A DNA stretch of 64,000 nucleotides from Pseudomonas sp. R4-35-07. Lineage in GTDB: Bacteria; Pseudomonadota; Gammaproteobacteria; Pseudomonadales; Pseudomonadaceae. The stretch covers positions 2,418,001 through 2,482,000 of the forward strand of contig NZ_CP027732.1 in NCBI RefSeq assembly GCF_003852235.1, read 5' to 3'. The position numbers and the translations under genes were made by a program. Shown here one piece after another: positions 24,976-34,400 of this stretch. Position 1 is the first letter of the stretch, and the number at the start of each line of letters is the position of its first letter. The notes beneath the pieces are model-generated. The model saw only the letters and a program-made list of their open reading frames with translations. It made no database searches and was not told the origin of the DNA.

Positions 24976-26456
24976 CAAGCCGGTTTCTGCAGGAGGTTCT
25001 GTAGGGTCGCGCTGACGCCGTTGTCACGCAGGCTCACATAACACCGCTCGAACGCTGCCACAAATGCAGCCGAGTTGGGAATAGCCGTGCCGAAAATCTC
25101 TTCAACCCCCAGCAGGCGCTGGCTGATCAACGCGTCATCACTCACCAGCGCCTGGCAGAACGCGGCACGCGGATCGGGAATCGTGTAGGCCACGCCATTT
25201 TCGTCGACACCCTTCAAATACAAGGCCCAGGCGGCCACCACCAGCGCCGCGCGCTCAGTCTCACGCCCATCGGCAATCAGGCGATTGATGGTCGGCACGG
25301 TGAACTTGGGAAACTTCGACGAACCGTCCGAGCACACCCGTTCCAACTGGTCGGCAATTGCCTGGTTGGAGAAGCGGTCGACCAGGGTCTGCTTGTACGC
25401 CGTCAGGTCGATGCCCGGCACCGGCGCCAGGTGTGGCGTGACGTCGAGGTCCATGTAGGCGCGCATGTAGGCGACGAACAGCGGGTCGTTCATGGTGTCG
25501 TGAACAAACCGGTAACCCTTGAGAAAACCCAGGTACGTCAGGGCCAGGTGACTGCCGTTGAGCAGGCCGATCTTCATTTCTTCGTAAGGCGTCACGTCAT
25601 CGGTGAACTGCACGCCGACCTTTTCCCAGGCCGGGCGGCCGTTGACGAACTTGTCTTCCAGCACCCATTGCACAAAAGGTTCGCACACCACTGGCCATGC
25701 ATCGTCGATGCCGTGCTCGTCATGCAGTTGCAGGCGGTGGGCGGTGCTGGTCATTGGCGTGATGCGGTCGACCATGGCGTTCGGAAAGCTCACATTGGCT
25801 TCGATCCAGTCATGCAGTTGCGCATCGTGCAGCGCGGCGAATGCGAGGAGGGCCTTGCGGGTGACGGCGCCGTTGTGCGGCAGGTTATCGCAGGACATCA
25901 CGCTGAACGCCGGGGTGCCGGCGGCGCGGCGCTTGGTCAGCGCGGCGCAGATAAACCCGAACACGGTCTGCGGTGCGCCGGGGTGCGCCAGGTCATGCTG
26001 GATCTGCGGCAGGTGAGCCATGAATTGGCCGTTGCTGTCGTCGATGCAGTAGCCGCCTTCGGTGATGGTCAGCGACACGATACGGATAGCCGGTTCGGCC
26101 AGTTTATCGATCAGGGCCTGGGCGCCGTCTTCTGCCAGCAACATGTCACTGATGGCGCCGATCACGCGTACTTCGGTGTCGTCGGTGTCGCCCAGTTCAT
26201 ACAGGGTGAACAGATAATCCTGGCCGGCCAGGTCGTCGCGCGCCTTGCGGTCTTCGGCCCGCAGGCCAATGCCGCAGATGCTCCAGTCCAGGCCCTCGCC
26301 GGTGTTCATCAGGGCGTCGGTGTAAAACGCCTGGTGCGCGCGGTGGAAACCGCCGACACCGATATGCGCAATGCCCTGGGATGTACTGGCAATGGCATAG
26401 GCTGGCACTTTCACGTCGGGCGCCAACTGGGTGAGGTTCTGTTTATTCAGCTTCAT
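24975..26456 (-). CDS. mtlD: Mannitol 2-dehydrogenase, 493 aa
   Basis: NAD-dependent long-chain polyol dehydrogenase oxidising mannitol to fructose, arabitol to xylulose and sorbitol to fructose. N-terminal NAD domain with GIAHIGVGGFHRAHQ, and the catalytic Lys-Asn-His triad in MKIGLLNGSHLALTYLGFLK (Lys295, Asn300, His303 in the P. fluorescens enzyme). The length equals the characterised enzyme. It lies 19 bp after mtlK; the REPIN touches its stop codon. Confidence 0.96.
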   Translation of the reverse strand: MKLNKQNLTQLAPDVKVPAYAIASTSQGIAHIGVGGFHRAHQAFYTDALMNTGEGLDWSICGIGLRAEDRKARDDLAGQDYLFTLYELGDTDDTEVRVIGAISDMLLAEDGAQALIDKLAEPAIRIVSLTITEGGYCIDDSNGQFMAHLPQIQHDLAHPGAPQTVFGFICAALTKRRAAGTPAFSVMSCDNLPHNGAVTRKALLAFAALHDAQLHDWIEANVSFPNAMVDRITPMTSTAHRLQLHDEHGIDDAWPVVCEPFVQWVLEDKFVNGRPAWEKVGVQFTDDVTPYEEMKIGLLNGSHLALTYLGFLKGYRFVHDTMNDPLFVAYMRAYMDLDVTPHLAPVPGIDLTAYKQTLVDRFSNQAIADQLERVCSDGSSKFPKFTVPTINRLIADGRETERAALVVAAWALYLKGVDENGVAYTIPDPRAAFCQALVSDDALISQRLLGVEEIFGTAIPNSAAFVAAFERCYVSLRDNGVSATLQNLLQKPA

Positions 26457-26474
26457 AGCGTAATACTCGCGAAA

Positions 26475-27578
26475 TCAGGCGGCAGCGCGCAGGGGACGGG
26501 CCACGGCCACGCCGTCGGTGTCGAACAGATGGCAGTGGGCCGGGTCGAGGTGCAGGTGCAGCGTCTCGCCGTACTGGCTGGCCATGTCGCCGCGAATGCG
26601 CATCGTCAACGGCTCACCGTTGGCGGTGATGACGTGGCAGAAGGTGTCGCTGCCCAGGCGTTCGCCGACGTCGGCGGTAACGGTCAGGGTGGTCTGGCCC
26701 GGCGTGGCGATTTCCAGGTGTTCCGGGCGAATGCCCAGGGTGACTGCGCTGCCCACGCTCAAGGTCGGGCCGCTGAGCGGCAGGCTGATCAGGGTGCCGG
26801 CGTCGAGCTGCACGTCACAGCCCTGGCCTTCGACACGCGTGACCTTGCCCTTGAGAAAACCCATTTTCGGCGTGCCGAGAAAGCCTGCCACAAACAGGTT
26901 GGCTGGCTGGTGGTACAGATCCAGCGGCGAGCCGACCTGTTCGATGCGCCCGCTGTTGAGCACCACGACTTTATCGGCCAGGGTCATGGCTTCGACCTGG
27001 TCATGGGTCACGTAGATCATGGTCGCTTGCAGTTCTTTATGCAGGCGTGCCAGTTCCAGGCGCATCTGCACGCGCAGGGCGGCGTCGAGGTTGGACAAGG
27101 GTTCGTCGAACAGGAAGATCTTCGGGTTACGCACAATCGCCCGGCCAATCGCCACGCGCTGACGCTGGCCGCCGGAGAGCTGCTTGGGCTTGCGCTCCAG
27201 CAGCGGGCCCAACTCCAGAATGCGCGCCGCTTCGTTGACCTTGCTATCTACCAGTTTTTTGTCGACGCCGGCCAGGTCCAGGGCAAACGACATGTTCTTG
27301 CGCACGCTCATGTGCGGGTACAAGGCGTAGGTCTGGAACACCATCGCCAGGTCACGCTTGGCCGGGGTCACTTCGGTGATGTCGCGCCCGTCCAGCTCGA
27401 TGGTGCCTTCACTGACTTCCTCCAGGCCGGCGATCAGCCGCAGCAGCGTGGATTTACCACAGCCCGACGGGCCGACGAATACCACGAATTCCTTGTCGTT
27501 CACTTCCAGGTCGATGCCCTTGATGATGGAAAAACCTTCGAAGCCTTTCTGCAGATTCTTGATTTTCAGGTTGGCCAT
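26475..27578 (-). CDS. mtlK: Mannitol/sorbitol ABC transporter ATPase, 367 aa
   Basis: MalK-type nucleotide-binding subunit. Walker [17 protein letters not shown], signature [15 protein letters not shown], Walker [14 protein letters not shown] and H-loop [10 protein letters not shown] are all present, followed by a C-terminal regulatory OB-type domain. It energises the MtlF/MtlG permease. It lies in the operon between mtlG and mtlD. Confidence 0.95.
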   Translation of the reverse strand: MANLKIKNLQKGFEGFSIIKGIDLEVNDKEFVVFVGPSGCGKSTLLRLIAGLEEVSEGTIELDGRDITEVTPAKRDLAMVFQTYALYPHMSVRKNMSFALDLAGVDKKLVDSKVNEAARILELGPLLERKPKQLSGGQRQRVAIGRAIVRNPKIFLFDEPLSNLDAALRVQMRLELARLHKELQATMIYVTHDQVEAMTLADKVVVLNSGRIEQVGSPLDLYHQPANLFVAGFLGTPKMGFLKGKVTRVEGQGCDVQLDAGTLISLPLSGPTLSVGSAVTLGIRPEHLEIATPGQTTLTVTADVGERLGSDTFCHVITANGEPLTMRIRGDMASQYGETLHLHLDPAHCHLFDTDGVAVARPLRAAA

Positions 27579-27601
27579 GATGGGCCCTCCGCTTGGAATT
27601 A

Positions 27602-28432
27602 TTATTTAACGGCGCCAAAGGACAGGCCGCGCACCAGTTGTTTCTGGCTGATCCAGCCGAAAATCAGGATCGGCGCGCAGGCCAGGGTCGACACGGCGGA
27701 CAATTTGGCCCAGAACAAGCCTTCGGGGCTCGAATAGGAGGCGATCAGCGCGGTCAGCGGCGCGGCGCTCGATGACGTCAGGTTCAACGACCAGAAGGCT
27801 TCGTTCCAGCACAGGATCAGCGACAGCAGCACGGTGGAGGCCAGGCCGCCCTTGGCGATCGGCAGCAGCACCCGCACCATTTCCTGCCACAGGGTGGCGC
27901 CATCCAAACGTGCGGCTTCGAGGATGTCCTTGGGAATGTCCTTGAAGTAGGTGTAAACCATCCACACCACAATCGGCAGGTTGATCAGGGTGTAGATAAT
28001 GATCAGCGCGATGCGCGTATCGAGCAGGCCAAAGCTCTTGGCCAGCAGGTAGATCGGCATCAGCACGCCCACCGGCGGCAGCATCTTGGTGGACAGCATC
28101 CACAGTAGCGTGCCCTTGGTGCGCTTTGTCTCGTAGAAGGCCATGGAGTAGGCGGCCGGCACCGAAATCAGCAGGCACAGGGCGGTGGCGCTGAACGAGA
28201 TCAGCACCGAGTTCCAGGCGTAGGCGAAGTAGTTGCTGCGCTCGTTGATGTGCAGGTAGTTCTCCAGCGTCGGCGTGAAGATAAGCTGCGGCGGCGTGGC
28301 GAACGCGTCGATTTCGGTCTTGAAGCTGGTCAGCACCATCCAGAAGATCGGGAAGAAAATCAGGATCGCGATGGCCCAGGCCAGGGTGCCGAGCAACAGG
28401 CTTTGCAGGCGGCGGGATTGTTGAAGCGTCAT
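27602..28432 (-). CDS. mtlG: Polyol ABC transporter permease MtlG, 276 aa
   Basis: Inner-membrane subunit of the polyol importer, MalG type, with six hydrophobic segments. The EAA coupling loop reads [20 protein letters not shown]. It starts 10 bp after the end of mtlF. Confidence 0.94.
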   Translation of the reverse strand: MTLQQSRRLQSLLLGTLAWAIAILIFFPIFWMVLTSFKTEIDAFATPPQLIFTPTLENYLHINERSNYFAYAWNSVLISFSATALCLLISVPAAYSMAFYETKRTKGTLLWMLSTKMLPPVGVLMPIYLLAKSFGLLDTRIALIIIYTLINLPIVVWMVYTYFKDIPKDILEAARLDGATLWQEMVRVLLPIAKGGLASTVLLSLILCWNEAFWSLNLTSSSAAPLTALIASYSSPEGLFWAKLSAVSTLACAPILIFGWISQKQLVRGLSFGAVK

Positions 28433-28442
28433 GGCGCGGCCC

Positions 28443-29333
28443 TCAAGGCTTGTCAGTCAGGTTTTTGCCGATCATCCGCACCAGGATGATCGCCGCGATG
28501 TTGGCGATGACCACGGCAATCAAGCCGCCGGCCGAGGCCATGCCCACGTCGAACTGCACCAGCGCCTGGTTGTAGATCAGGTAGGCGAGGTTGGTCGAGG
28601 CGTAGCCGGGGCCACCGTTGGTGGTGGTGAAGATTTCGGCGAACACCGAGAGCAAAAAGATGGTTTCAATCATCACCACCACGGCAATCGGACGGGCCAG
28701 GTGCGGCAGGGTCAGGTGCCAGAAAATCGCGATGGCGCCGGCACCGTCCAGGCGTGCGGCTTCCTTTTGTTCCTGGTCGAGGGACTGCATGGCGGTCATG
28801 AGCAGCAAAATGGCGAAGGGCAGCCACTGCCACGACACAATGATGATGATCGACAGCAGCGGGTAGTGCGCCAGCCAGTCCACGGGTTCTGCGCCGAAGA
28901 ACTTCCACACCGCAGCGAGAATCCCCGACACCGGGTGGAAAATCAGGTTCTTCCATATCAACGCGCCGACGGTGGGCATGATGAAGAACGGCGAAATCAA
29001 CAACACCCGCACCAGGCCGCGGCCGAAGAACTCACTGGCCTCCAGCAGCGCACTGATCAATACGCCGAACACCACGCTGATCAGCAGCACGCTGCCCACC
29101 AGCAACAGCGTGTTAGTGGCGCCGGGCAGGAAGCCCGAGTCGGTGACGAAGTAAGTGAAGTTCTCCAGCCCCACGAACTGGTTTTCGCCGGGGTAGAGCA
29201 GGTTGTAGCGGATCAAGGAGAAGTACAGGGTCATGCCCAGGGGCACGATCATCCACAGCAGCAACAAGGCCACCGAGGGGCTGACGAGGAACCAGCCGGG
29301 GTTGGCCAGGCGGTTTTTGGGCGTTGTATTCAT
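28443..29333 (-). CDS. mtlF: Polyol ABC transporter permease MtlF, 296 aa
   Basis: MalF-type permease that pairs with MtlG. It has six main membrane segments, the first near residues 17-37. The EAA loop reads [20 protein letters not shown]. It is separated from mtlE by a REPIN. Confidence 0.94.
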   Translation of the reverse strand: MNTTPKNRLANPGWFLVSPSVALLLLWMIVPLGMTLYFSLIRYNLLYPGENQFVGLENFTYFVTDSGFLPGATNTLLLVGSVLLISVVFGVLISALLEASEFFGRGLVRVLLISPFFIMPTVGALIWKNLIFHPVSGILAAVWKFFGAEPVDWLAHYPLLSIIIIVSWQWLPFAILLLMTAMQSLDQEQKEAARLDGAGAIAIFWHLTLPHLARPIAVVVMIETIFLLSVFAEIFTTTNGGPGYASTNLAYLIYNQALVQFDVGMASAGGLIAVVIANIAAIILVRMIGKNLTDKP

Positions 29334-29371
29334 GGTATTCGAGACCAGTCAGGTACATGCAAACGCGGTCA

Positions 29372-29464
29372 ATGTGGGAGGGGGCTTGCTCCCGATAGCA
29401 GTGTGTCAGTCACACAATCTTCAACTGATAGAGTGCTATCGGGAGCAAGCCCCCTCCCACATTT
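29372..29464. repeat. REPIN between mtlE and mtlF
   Basis: Same class as 24882: outer arms ATGTGGGAGGGGGCTTGCTC and complement, inner CCGATAGCA / TGCTATCGG. Its position after the binding-protein gene suits 3'-end protection of the mtlE message, as with REP in malE-malF of E. coli. Confidence 0.94.
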
Positions 29465-29482
29465 GACGGTGGTGGGCCGGCT

Positions 29483-30805
29483 TTATTTGGGGTAACCGGC
29501 CCGCTTCATTTCCCGCTCGGTGGTGGTCTGTGCGGCCGTCAGTGCGGCATCGACCGTCTGCTGGCCGGTCAGCGCGCCGGAGAAGAACTTGCCGACCTGG
29601 GTACCGATCGCCTGGAATTCAGGAATGGTCACCAATTGAATACCGATATACGGCACCGGTTTTTCGGTGGGTTTGGTCGGGTCCGCCACTTTCAGCGATT
29701 CCAGGGTCACCTTGGCGAACGGCGCGGCCTTCATGTACGCGTCGCTGTAGGTGGATTGGCGGGTACCTGGGGGTACGTTGGCGACGCCGTCGGTCTTGGC
29801 GACCAATGCGCCATATTCCTTGGAGGTGGCCCAGGTGGTGAACACCTTGGCGGCGTCCTTGGCCTTGGAGCTGGTGGGGATCGCCAGGCTCCAGGAGTAC
29901 AGCCACGAAGTGCCCTTGTCGGTCTTCTCGTGGGGCGCAAAGGTGAAGCCGACATGCTCGGCCACTTTGCTCTGGCTCTTGTCGGTGACAAACGAGCCGG
30001 CCACGCTGGCGTCCACCCAGATCGCGCACTTGCCGCTGTTGAACAGCGCCAGGTTCTCGTTGAAACCGTTGCTGGACGCACCCGGCGGGCCGGATTTTTT
30101 CATGTTGTCGACGTAGAAGTTCAGCGCGTCTTTCCACTCGGGGCCATTGAATTGCGGCTGCCACTTCTCATCGAACCAGCGTGCGCCGTAGCCGTTGGCC
30201 AAGGTGGTGATCAGCGCCATGTTTTCGCCCCAGCCGGCTTTACCGCGCAGGCACAGGCCGTATTGCTCTTTGCTCTTGTCGGTGAGTTTGGCCGCGTATT
30301 CGCCGATCTGGCTCCAGGTCGGATGCTCGGGCATGCTCAGCCCGGCGTCCTTGAACAGGTCGGTGCGGTAATAGGTGATCGAGCTTTCGGCATAGAACGG
30401 CAGGGCGTACAGCGAGCCTTTGACCGACAGGCCGTCGCGTACCGAAGGGAACACGTCATCAAGGTCGTAGGAAGCCGGCAGGTCCTTCATCGGCTCCAGC
30501 CAGCCCTTGGCGCCCCAGAGTGCGGCTTCGTACATGCCGATGGTCAACACGTCGAACTGGCCGCCCTGAGTGGCAATATCGGTGGTCAGGCGTTGGCGCA
30601 ACACATTTTCTTCGAGCACCACCCAGTTCAGCTTGATCTCTGGATGCTCGGCCTCGAAGGTTTTCGAGAGCTTCTGCATGCGGATCATGTCGCTGTTATT
30701 GACGGTGGCAATCGTCAGGGTTTGCGCGCCGAGGCTGACGGCGCTGAGGGTCATGCAGGTCAACATGCAGGTAGAGACAAGCAGAGCTTTTGCTGTGAAC
30801 TTCAT
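29483..30805 (-). CDS. mtlE: Mannitol/sorbitol-binding periplasmic protein, 440 aa
   Basis: Type 1 extracellular solute-binding protein delivering mannitol, sorbitol or arabitol to MtlFGK. Residues 1 to about 27 are a Sec signal (MKFTAKALLVSTCMLTCMTL). Family features follow: TIATVNNSDMIRMQKLSKTF, a hinge region SLYALPFYAESSITYYRTDL, and C-terminal KVTLESLKVADPTKPTEKPV. The start at 30805 has GGAG 6 nt upstream and lacks the four extra residues of the longer frame. First gene of the operon, behind a good promoter at 30896-30924. Confidence 0.95.
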   Translation of the reverse strand: MKFTAKALLVSTCMLTCMTLSAVSLGAQTLTIATVNNSDMIRMQKLSKTFEAEHPEIKLNWVVLEENVLRQRLTTDIATQGGQFDVLTIGMYEAALWGAKGWLEPMKDLPASYDLDDVFPSVRDGLSVKGSLYALPFYAESSITYYRTDLFKDAGLSMPEHPTWSQIGEYAAKLTDKSKEQYGLCLRGKAGWGENMALITTLANGYGARWFDEKWQPQFNGPEWKDALNFYVDNMKKSGPPGASSNGFNENLALFNSGKCAIWVDASVAGSFVTDKSQSKVAEHVGFTFAPHEKTDKGTSWLYSWSLAIPTSSKAKDAAKVFTTWATSKEYGALVAKTDGVANVPPGTRQSTYSDAYMKAAPFAKVTLESLKVADPTKPTEKPVPYIGIQLVTIPEFQAIGTQVGKFFSGALTGQQTVDAALTAAQTTTEREMKRAGYPK

Positions 30806-30895
30806 CGCGCACTCCATTTCCGCGCCCAGGGGGCTACAGAAGGACGGTTATTGTTGTTGTGTCTTCCTACAGGAAGTCAGGAAGAGTGTGCGTTG

Positions 30896-30924
30896 ATTAC
30901 AGCCCTCAAACGCGCCGGTGACAA
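30896..30924 (-). promoter_or_regulatory. Sigma-70-type promoter for the mtl operon
   Basis: Reading leftward, TTGTCA and TGTAAT are separated by exactly 17 nt, each with one mismatch to consensus. The predicted transcript has a leader of about 80 nt before mtlE. Confidence 0.6.
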
Positions 30925-30961
30925 ATCCTTGGGAACACTGGGACTGATACTTTTTTGCACT
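30925..30961 (-). promoter_or_regulatory. Candidate tandem MtlR-binding half-sites
   Basis: On the minus strand AGTGCAAAAAAGTAT and AGTGTTCCCAAGGAT are direct repeats offset by 22 bp, abutting the -35 box. Such spacing is typical of AraC-family activators. MtlR activates this operon in P. fluorescens; the exact site is my inference. Confidence 0.45.
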
Positions 30962-31001
30962 CCAGGGATAGCGAATCAATGCGCTATTGCGGACCGTGTA
31001 C

Positions 31002-31017
31002 CTGTTAGTTCTGACAG
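31002..31017. promoter_or_regulatory. CTGTNAN4TGACAG palindrome (site 2 of 3)
   Basis: CTGTTAGTTCTGACAG lies 59 bp upstream of the lipoprotein start at 31077. It is nearly identical to site 1 at 390-405, including flanking bases. Confidence 0.55.
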
Positions 31018-31076
31018 TAGACGCCCTATAAGGACTGAGGATTAATGACCGAGCAAAATCCAATCAGGAGACGTTT

Positions 31077-31355
31077 ATGAACCTTTTCCGCACAAGTTTC
31101 AAAAACAATACGCTCTATAAATTTGCACTGGGCGCGGTCGTCGCCATGGCTGTGAGTGCCTGTGCCACCGAGCCACCACTGGAGTCACGAGAACCGGCTT
31201 GCACGAGAGCCGGCTACTTCAAAAGCACCAATGTGGTGGGTGGTTACCATCGCTGTGTATTCAGCCAAAACATTAATCGGTGGATTCAATACCCGTTTAA
31301 CTGCCCGGCCGGGTTGGAGTTCGATGAGTCCGTGGGTACCTGTGTAAGGCCCTGA
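31077..31355 (+). CDS. Small lipoprotein with peritrophin-A-like (CBM14-like) cysteine pattern, 92 aa
   Basis: Residues 1-28 form a signal with a lipobox ending VSAC. After a short linker, residues 41-91 read C-x17-C-x15-C-x12-C and contain GYF, GGYHRC and NCPAGLEFDES. These resemble the end of chitin-binding type-2 domains (CPxGLxFD...C), which are typical of insect peritrophic-matrix proteins. Canonical domains have six Cys; here only four remain, so one disulfide would be missing. AGGAG lies 6 nt before the ATG. It is divergent from mtlE, has palindrome site 2 upstream, and converges on the 1257-aa gene. Chitin or glycan binding is inferred, not shown. Confidence 0.75.
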   Translation: MNLFRTSFKNNTLYKFALGAVVAMAVSACATEPPLESREPACTRAGYFKSTNVVGGYHRCVFSQNINRWIQYPFNCPAGLEFDESVGTCVRP

Positions 31356-31399
31356 CGGGACTGCCTGTCGCCGACACTTTCAGCCGCAGCAAGCCATTG

Positions 31400-31435
31400 A
31401 AAAGGGATCGGTACCCAGGTACCGATCCCTTTTTC
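31400..31435. terminator. Bidirectional rho-independent terminator
   Basis: AAAGGGATCGGTACC / GGTACCGATCCCTTT is a perfect 15-bp stem with a 2-nt gap, A-rich on the left and T-rich on the right. It serves both convergent genes that end at 31355 and 31440. Confidence 0.92.
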
Positions 31436-31439
31436 ACCT

Positions 31440-34400
31440 CTACGTCACGGTCGGATACGGCGTCTGTGTGATACAGATATCATCGATGTCATACACCCCG
31501 CCGGTGGTCGGGTTTCTGACCGAAACGGAGGCCTCGAACGGTTTGCCGGGCAAATAACCGAGCGGCACATTGACGCTGAGCCAGGTGTTCAACGTGGGCA
31601 CGTTTTGCGTCCATTTCAACGTGCCCAGATGGATCTCGACAAAGGTCGGCGCCCCAATCGCGGCAAACTTGCTGATCCTGTAGCGGAAGCTGACGCGGTA
31701 GTAGCCCTCGGCGGCGGGCGTCAGCACTTTGTACAGACTGACGCCCCTGCCGGTAGTCGGTGTCGACTGCCAGAAATAGTTGCCATTCGACTCGCGGCGA
31801 ATGCCTGCGTCCGGCCATTCACTGAGCCAGTAGTTCATGTAATTGTCATTGAACGTCGTGCACTCCTTGATCATCACGCTTTGCAGCGTGTAACGAGTGG
31901 GTGGAAATTCAATCGCTTGCAATTCATCCCTTAAGCCATTGAGCGCCACTTTGAATTGCAGGGTCAGCTGGCTGCGATTGCCAAGGTCTCGCAGGTAGTT
32001 GATCAATACGGTTTCCAGGTGATAACCCTGGCTGATCCAGGCCGAGTCGACCTCGGCCTTGTTCGAACCATTCATCAGGGTCAGGTTATGCGGCGTACCG
32101 TCGGCTCTGAAACCGTACAAATACAGCCATACGGGCAGGTGTGGGGCAATGAATGGGAAGGTCGTCACCCTTGCGGTGGCGTTGCCGGGCAGGGCGTCCA
32201 CATCGATCACGCCGCTGGCGGATGCTTGATCGATACGAATCACGGTTTTTTTCAGTTCGCTCAGCGGCAGGCTTTCAAGATTGACCGTGAGCGGTACCGA
32301 GGGCCGGGTTTGCCCGCTTCGTGTCACCGTATACCTGATCGTGAACTGCGTAGGCGTGTTGCCGATATTCGCGGCGATCACTGAAGCGGGCACGTCGACG
32401 ATGACGGTGCCATCGGTTTCGCCATACGTCGGCCCGATCACTGCCGAGCCTGCAGCGGTTTTACCCACGATCTCCACGAAGATGACGTCGCTGGTATACA
32501 TCGGGCTGGTGGACACCTGCACATGCGCCCCGTGCTGTGCGTTCAAGGGGGCCAGGGTGACCAGTGTGCCGGAGCCGGTTGCCTCGATCAGGATCGGCAC
32601 CGGGAACTGCGCGGGCAAGGCCTGAATGGTATAGCGCCGCTCCTTGAACCAGACCGCATTGGCCAGCTCGGCGCTGCGGTCGAACGTTACCCCGAAGCGC
32701 ATTTTCAGTGGCGAACCGTCCTTGAGCTTGCGCAATTCAGGGACCGGCGCCGGTGGACGAATACCGTTCAATTCGCCGTCCTGTGTCACCAGGTCTGCCG
32801 TGTAAAAGGTGTGGTAGAAGGGATAACCGTCAGCGTAGGTGCCGGACATCTCGAACCACATTCGCTGGAACCGATGACTGAAGTGCCAGCGGTCTTCAAT
32901 CGCGCGTTCGGTACCGTTCAATGTGCCGACATTCAGCACGCCATCATAGGAGTGGCCTTCTATGTAGGGTTCAGGCAGCGGCGGTGGCAACAACTCCAGG
33001 GCCAGCACAGGCGAAGGGGACTCGTGCTCGCCCCGCATGACGAAGTACTGCACGTGGATGACATGTCCCTGGGCCTGGATGTTGGCGCCCACCACCTCTG
33101 GGTCAATATCAAAGTGCAGAACTTTCGAAGAGCTGCCGTATTGGGTCTCGCAGTAAGTGCCGATGCCCGCAATGCCGGTCCAGCAACAGCGAACCTGATG
33201 GGAAGGCGCCATCTGCGGGTAGTCGACGACGACAGTCGCGCCGTTTATCGCGGCCACCGCCGCCAACTGGTCGGGATAGCGCGTGGCCTGCACGACCTCG
33301 GGACGCTTGAGGGTCAGCGCTCGGCCCACGGTAATGGTCCGGCGCTCCGAATAACGGCGTCGGCTGCCGTCCTTGGGTACCAAGGCGTAGCTCAGGCGGA
33401 TTTCCTTATTGTCATTGGCAATGACGAACGCTTCGTCCACCAGGACCACTACCGGCTTGCCGGCCGTATCGGAATAGAGTTCGACTTCCTCTCCAGTGGT
33501 TCCGCTGGCGTTGGCGCCCAGCCATGTCCAGATGAACTTGTCCCCAGGGAACGTGCGTGGGTAAGGCAACGTCAGCTTGAGCTGACCTCCGATCACGCTG
33601 GCAGGGTCCAGGTTGTCGAACACGTCGACATACTGCAATAGCGGCGCCGGCAACTCGGCGACGACCGATCCGAAAATGACTTCCAACACTTCGGACTTGC
33701 GCACCGTCTGTACGCCTGGGCCAAGCGTGCGCATTTGATGGTCATTGACGAGGTAGTAGACCTTGACCGACCCCACGCCAATGAAGGGCGCAAAATCCTC
33801 CTGCAGTACGATGCGAAAGCGATCAGGTGGCGGTGGGGCGCCGGCGTTCACGGTTTCTTCGTATTCAATCAGGCCGCCGCCAGGTCGCGGTGCTTCCATG
33901 CGAAAGGTCACGCTGTTGCTGGGGGCGTAAGGGCTGTAGACCGGAAAAATGGCTCTGATGAAAGGGTGTTCCGGATCAATCAGGCCGCCCTCGTCTTGCT
34001 CGATTCGCATCGGGGGCATCATTTTTTTTGTGCCGAACACGCGAATACTCAGGCGTCGAGAAGCGCGCAGGAAGGCGCCGCTGGCCGTTGTCAGGGTATA
34101 TTCGATGCGCAGTTGTCCATCGATCACGTCTTCAAGGTACTTATTGTCCAGCACGATGGAGGACGAAAGGCCGATGCGTGCAGGAAAACCAGGCAGCGTC
34201 ACCACGCTGGATGAGCCATCCGGGAAAAACTGGGTCAGGGTTACATGGATCAGCGCGCCAGCTGGGGTAGGTCTGGCGGTATCATTGGGCGTAGCGGGTA
34301 GCGTTCGAGGAACGACCATTTCCGCGGTGAACACCTCGTCTCCATGGGTATCAAAATTCAACTCATCGACGGACTCAACGCCGACCACGAAGTGCGGCCG

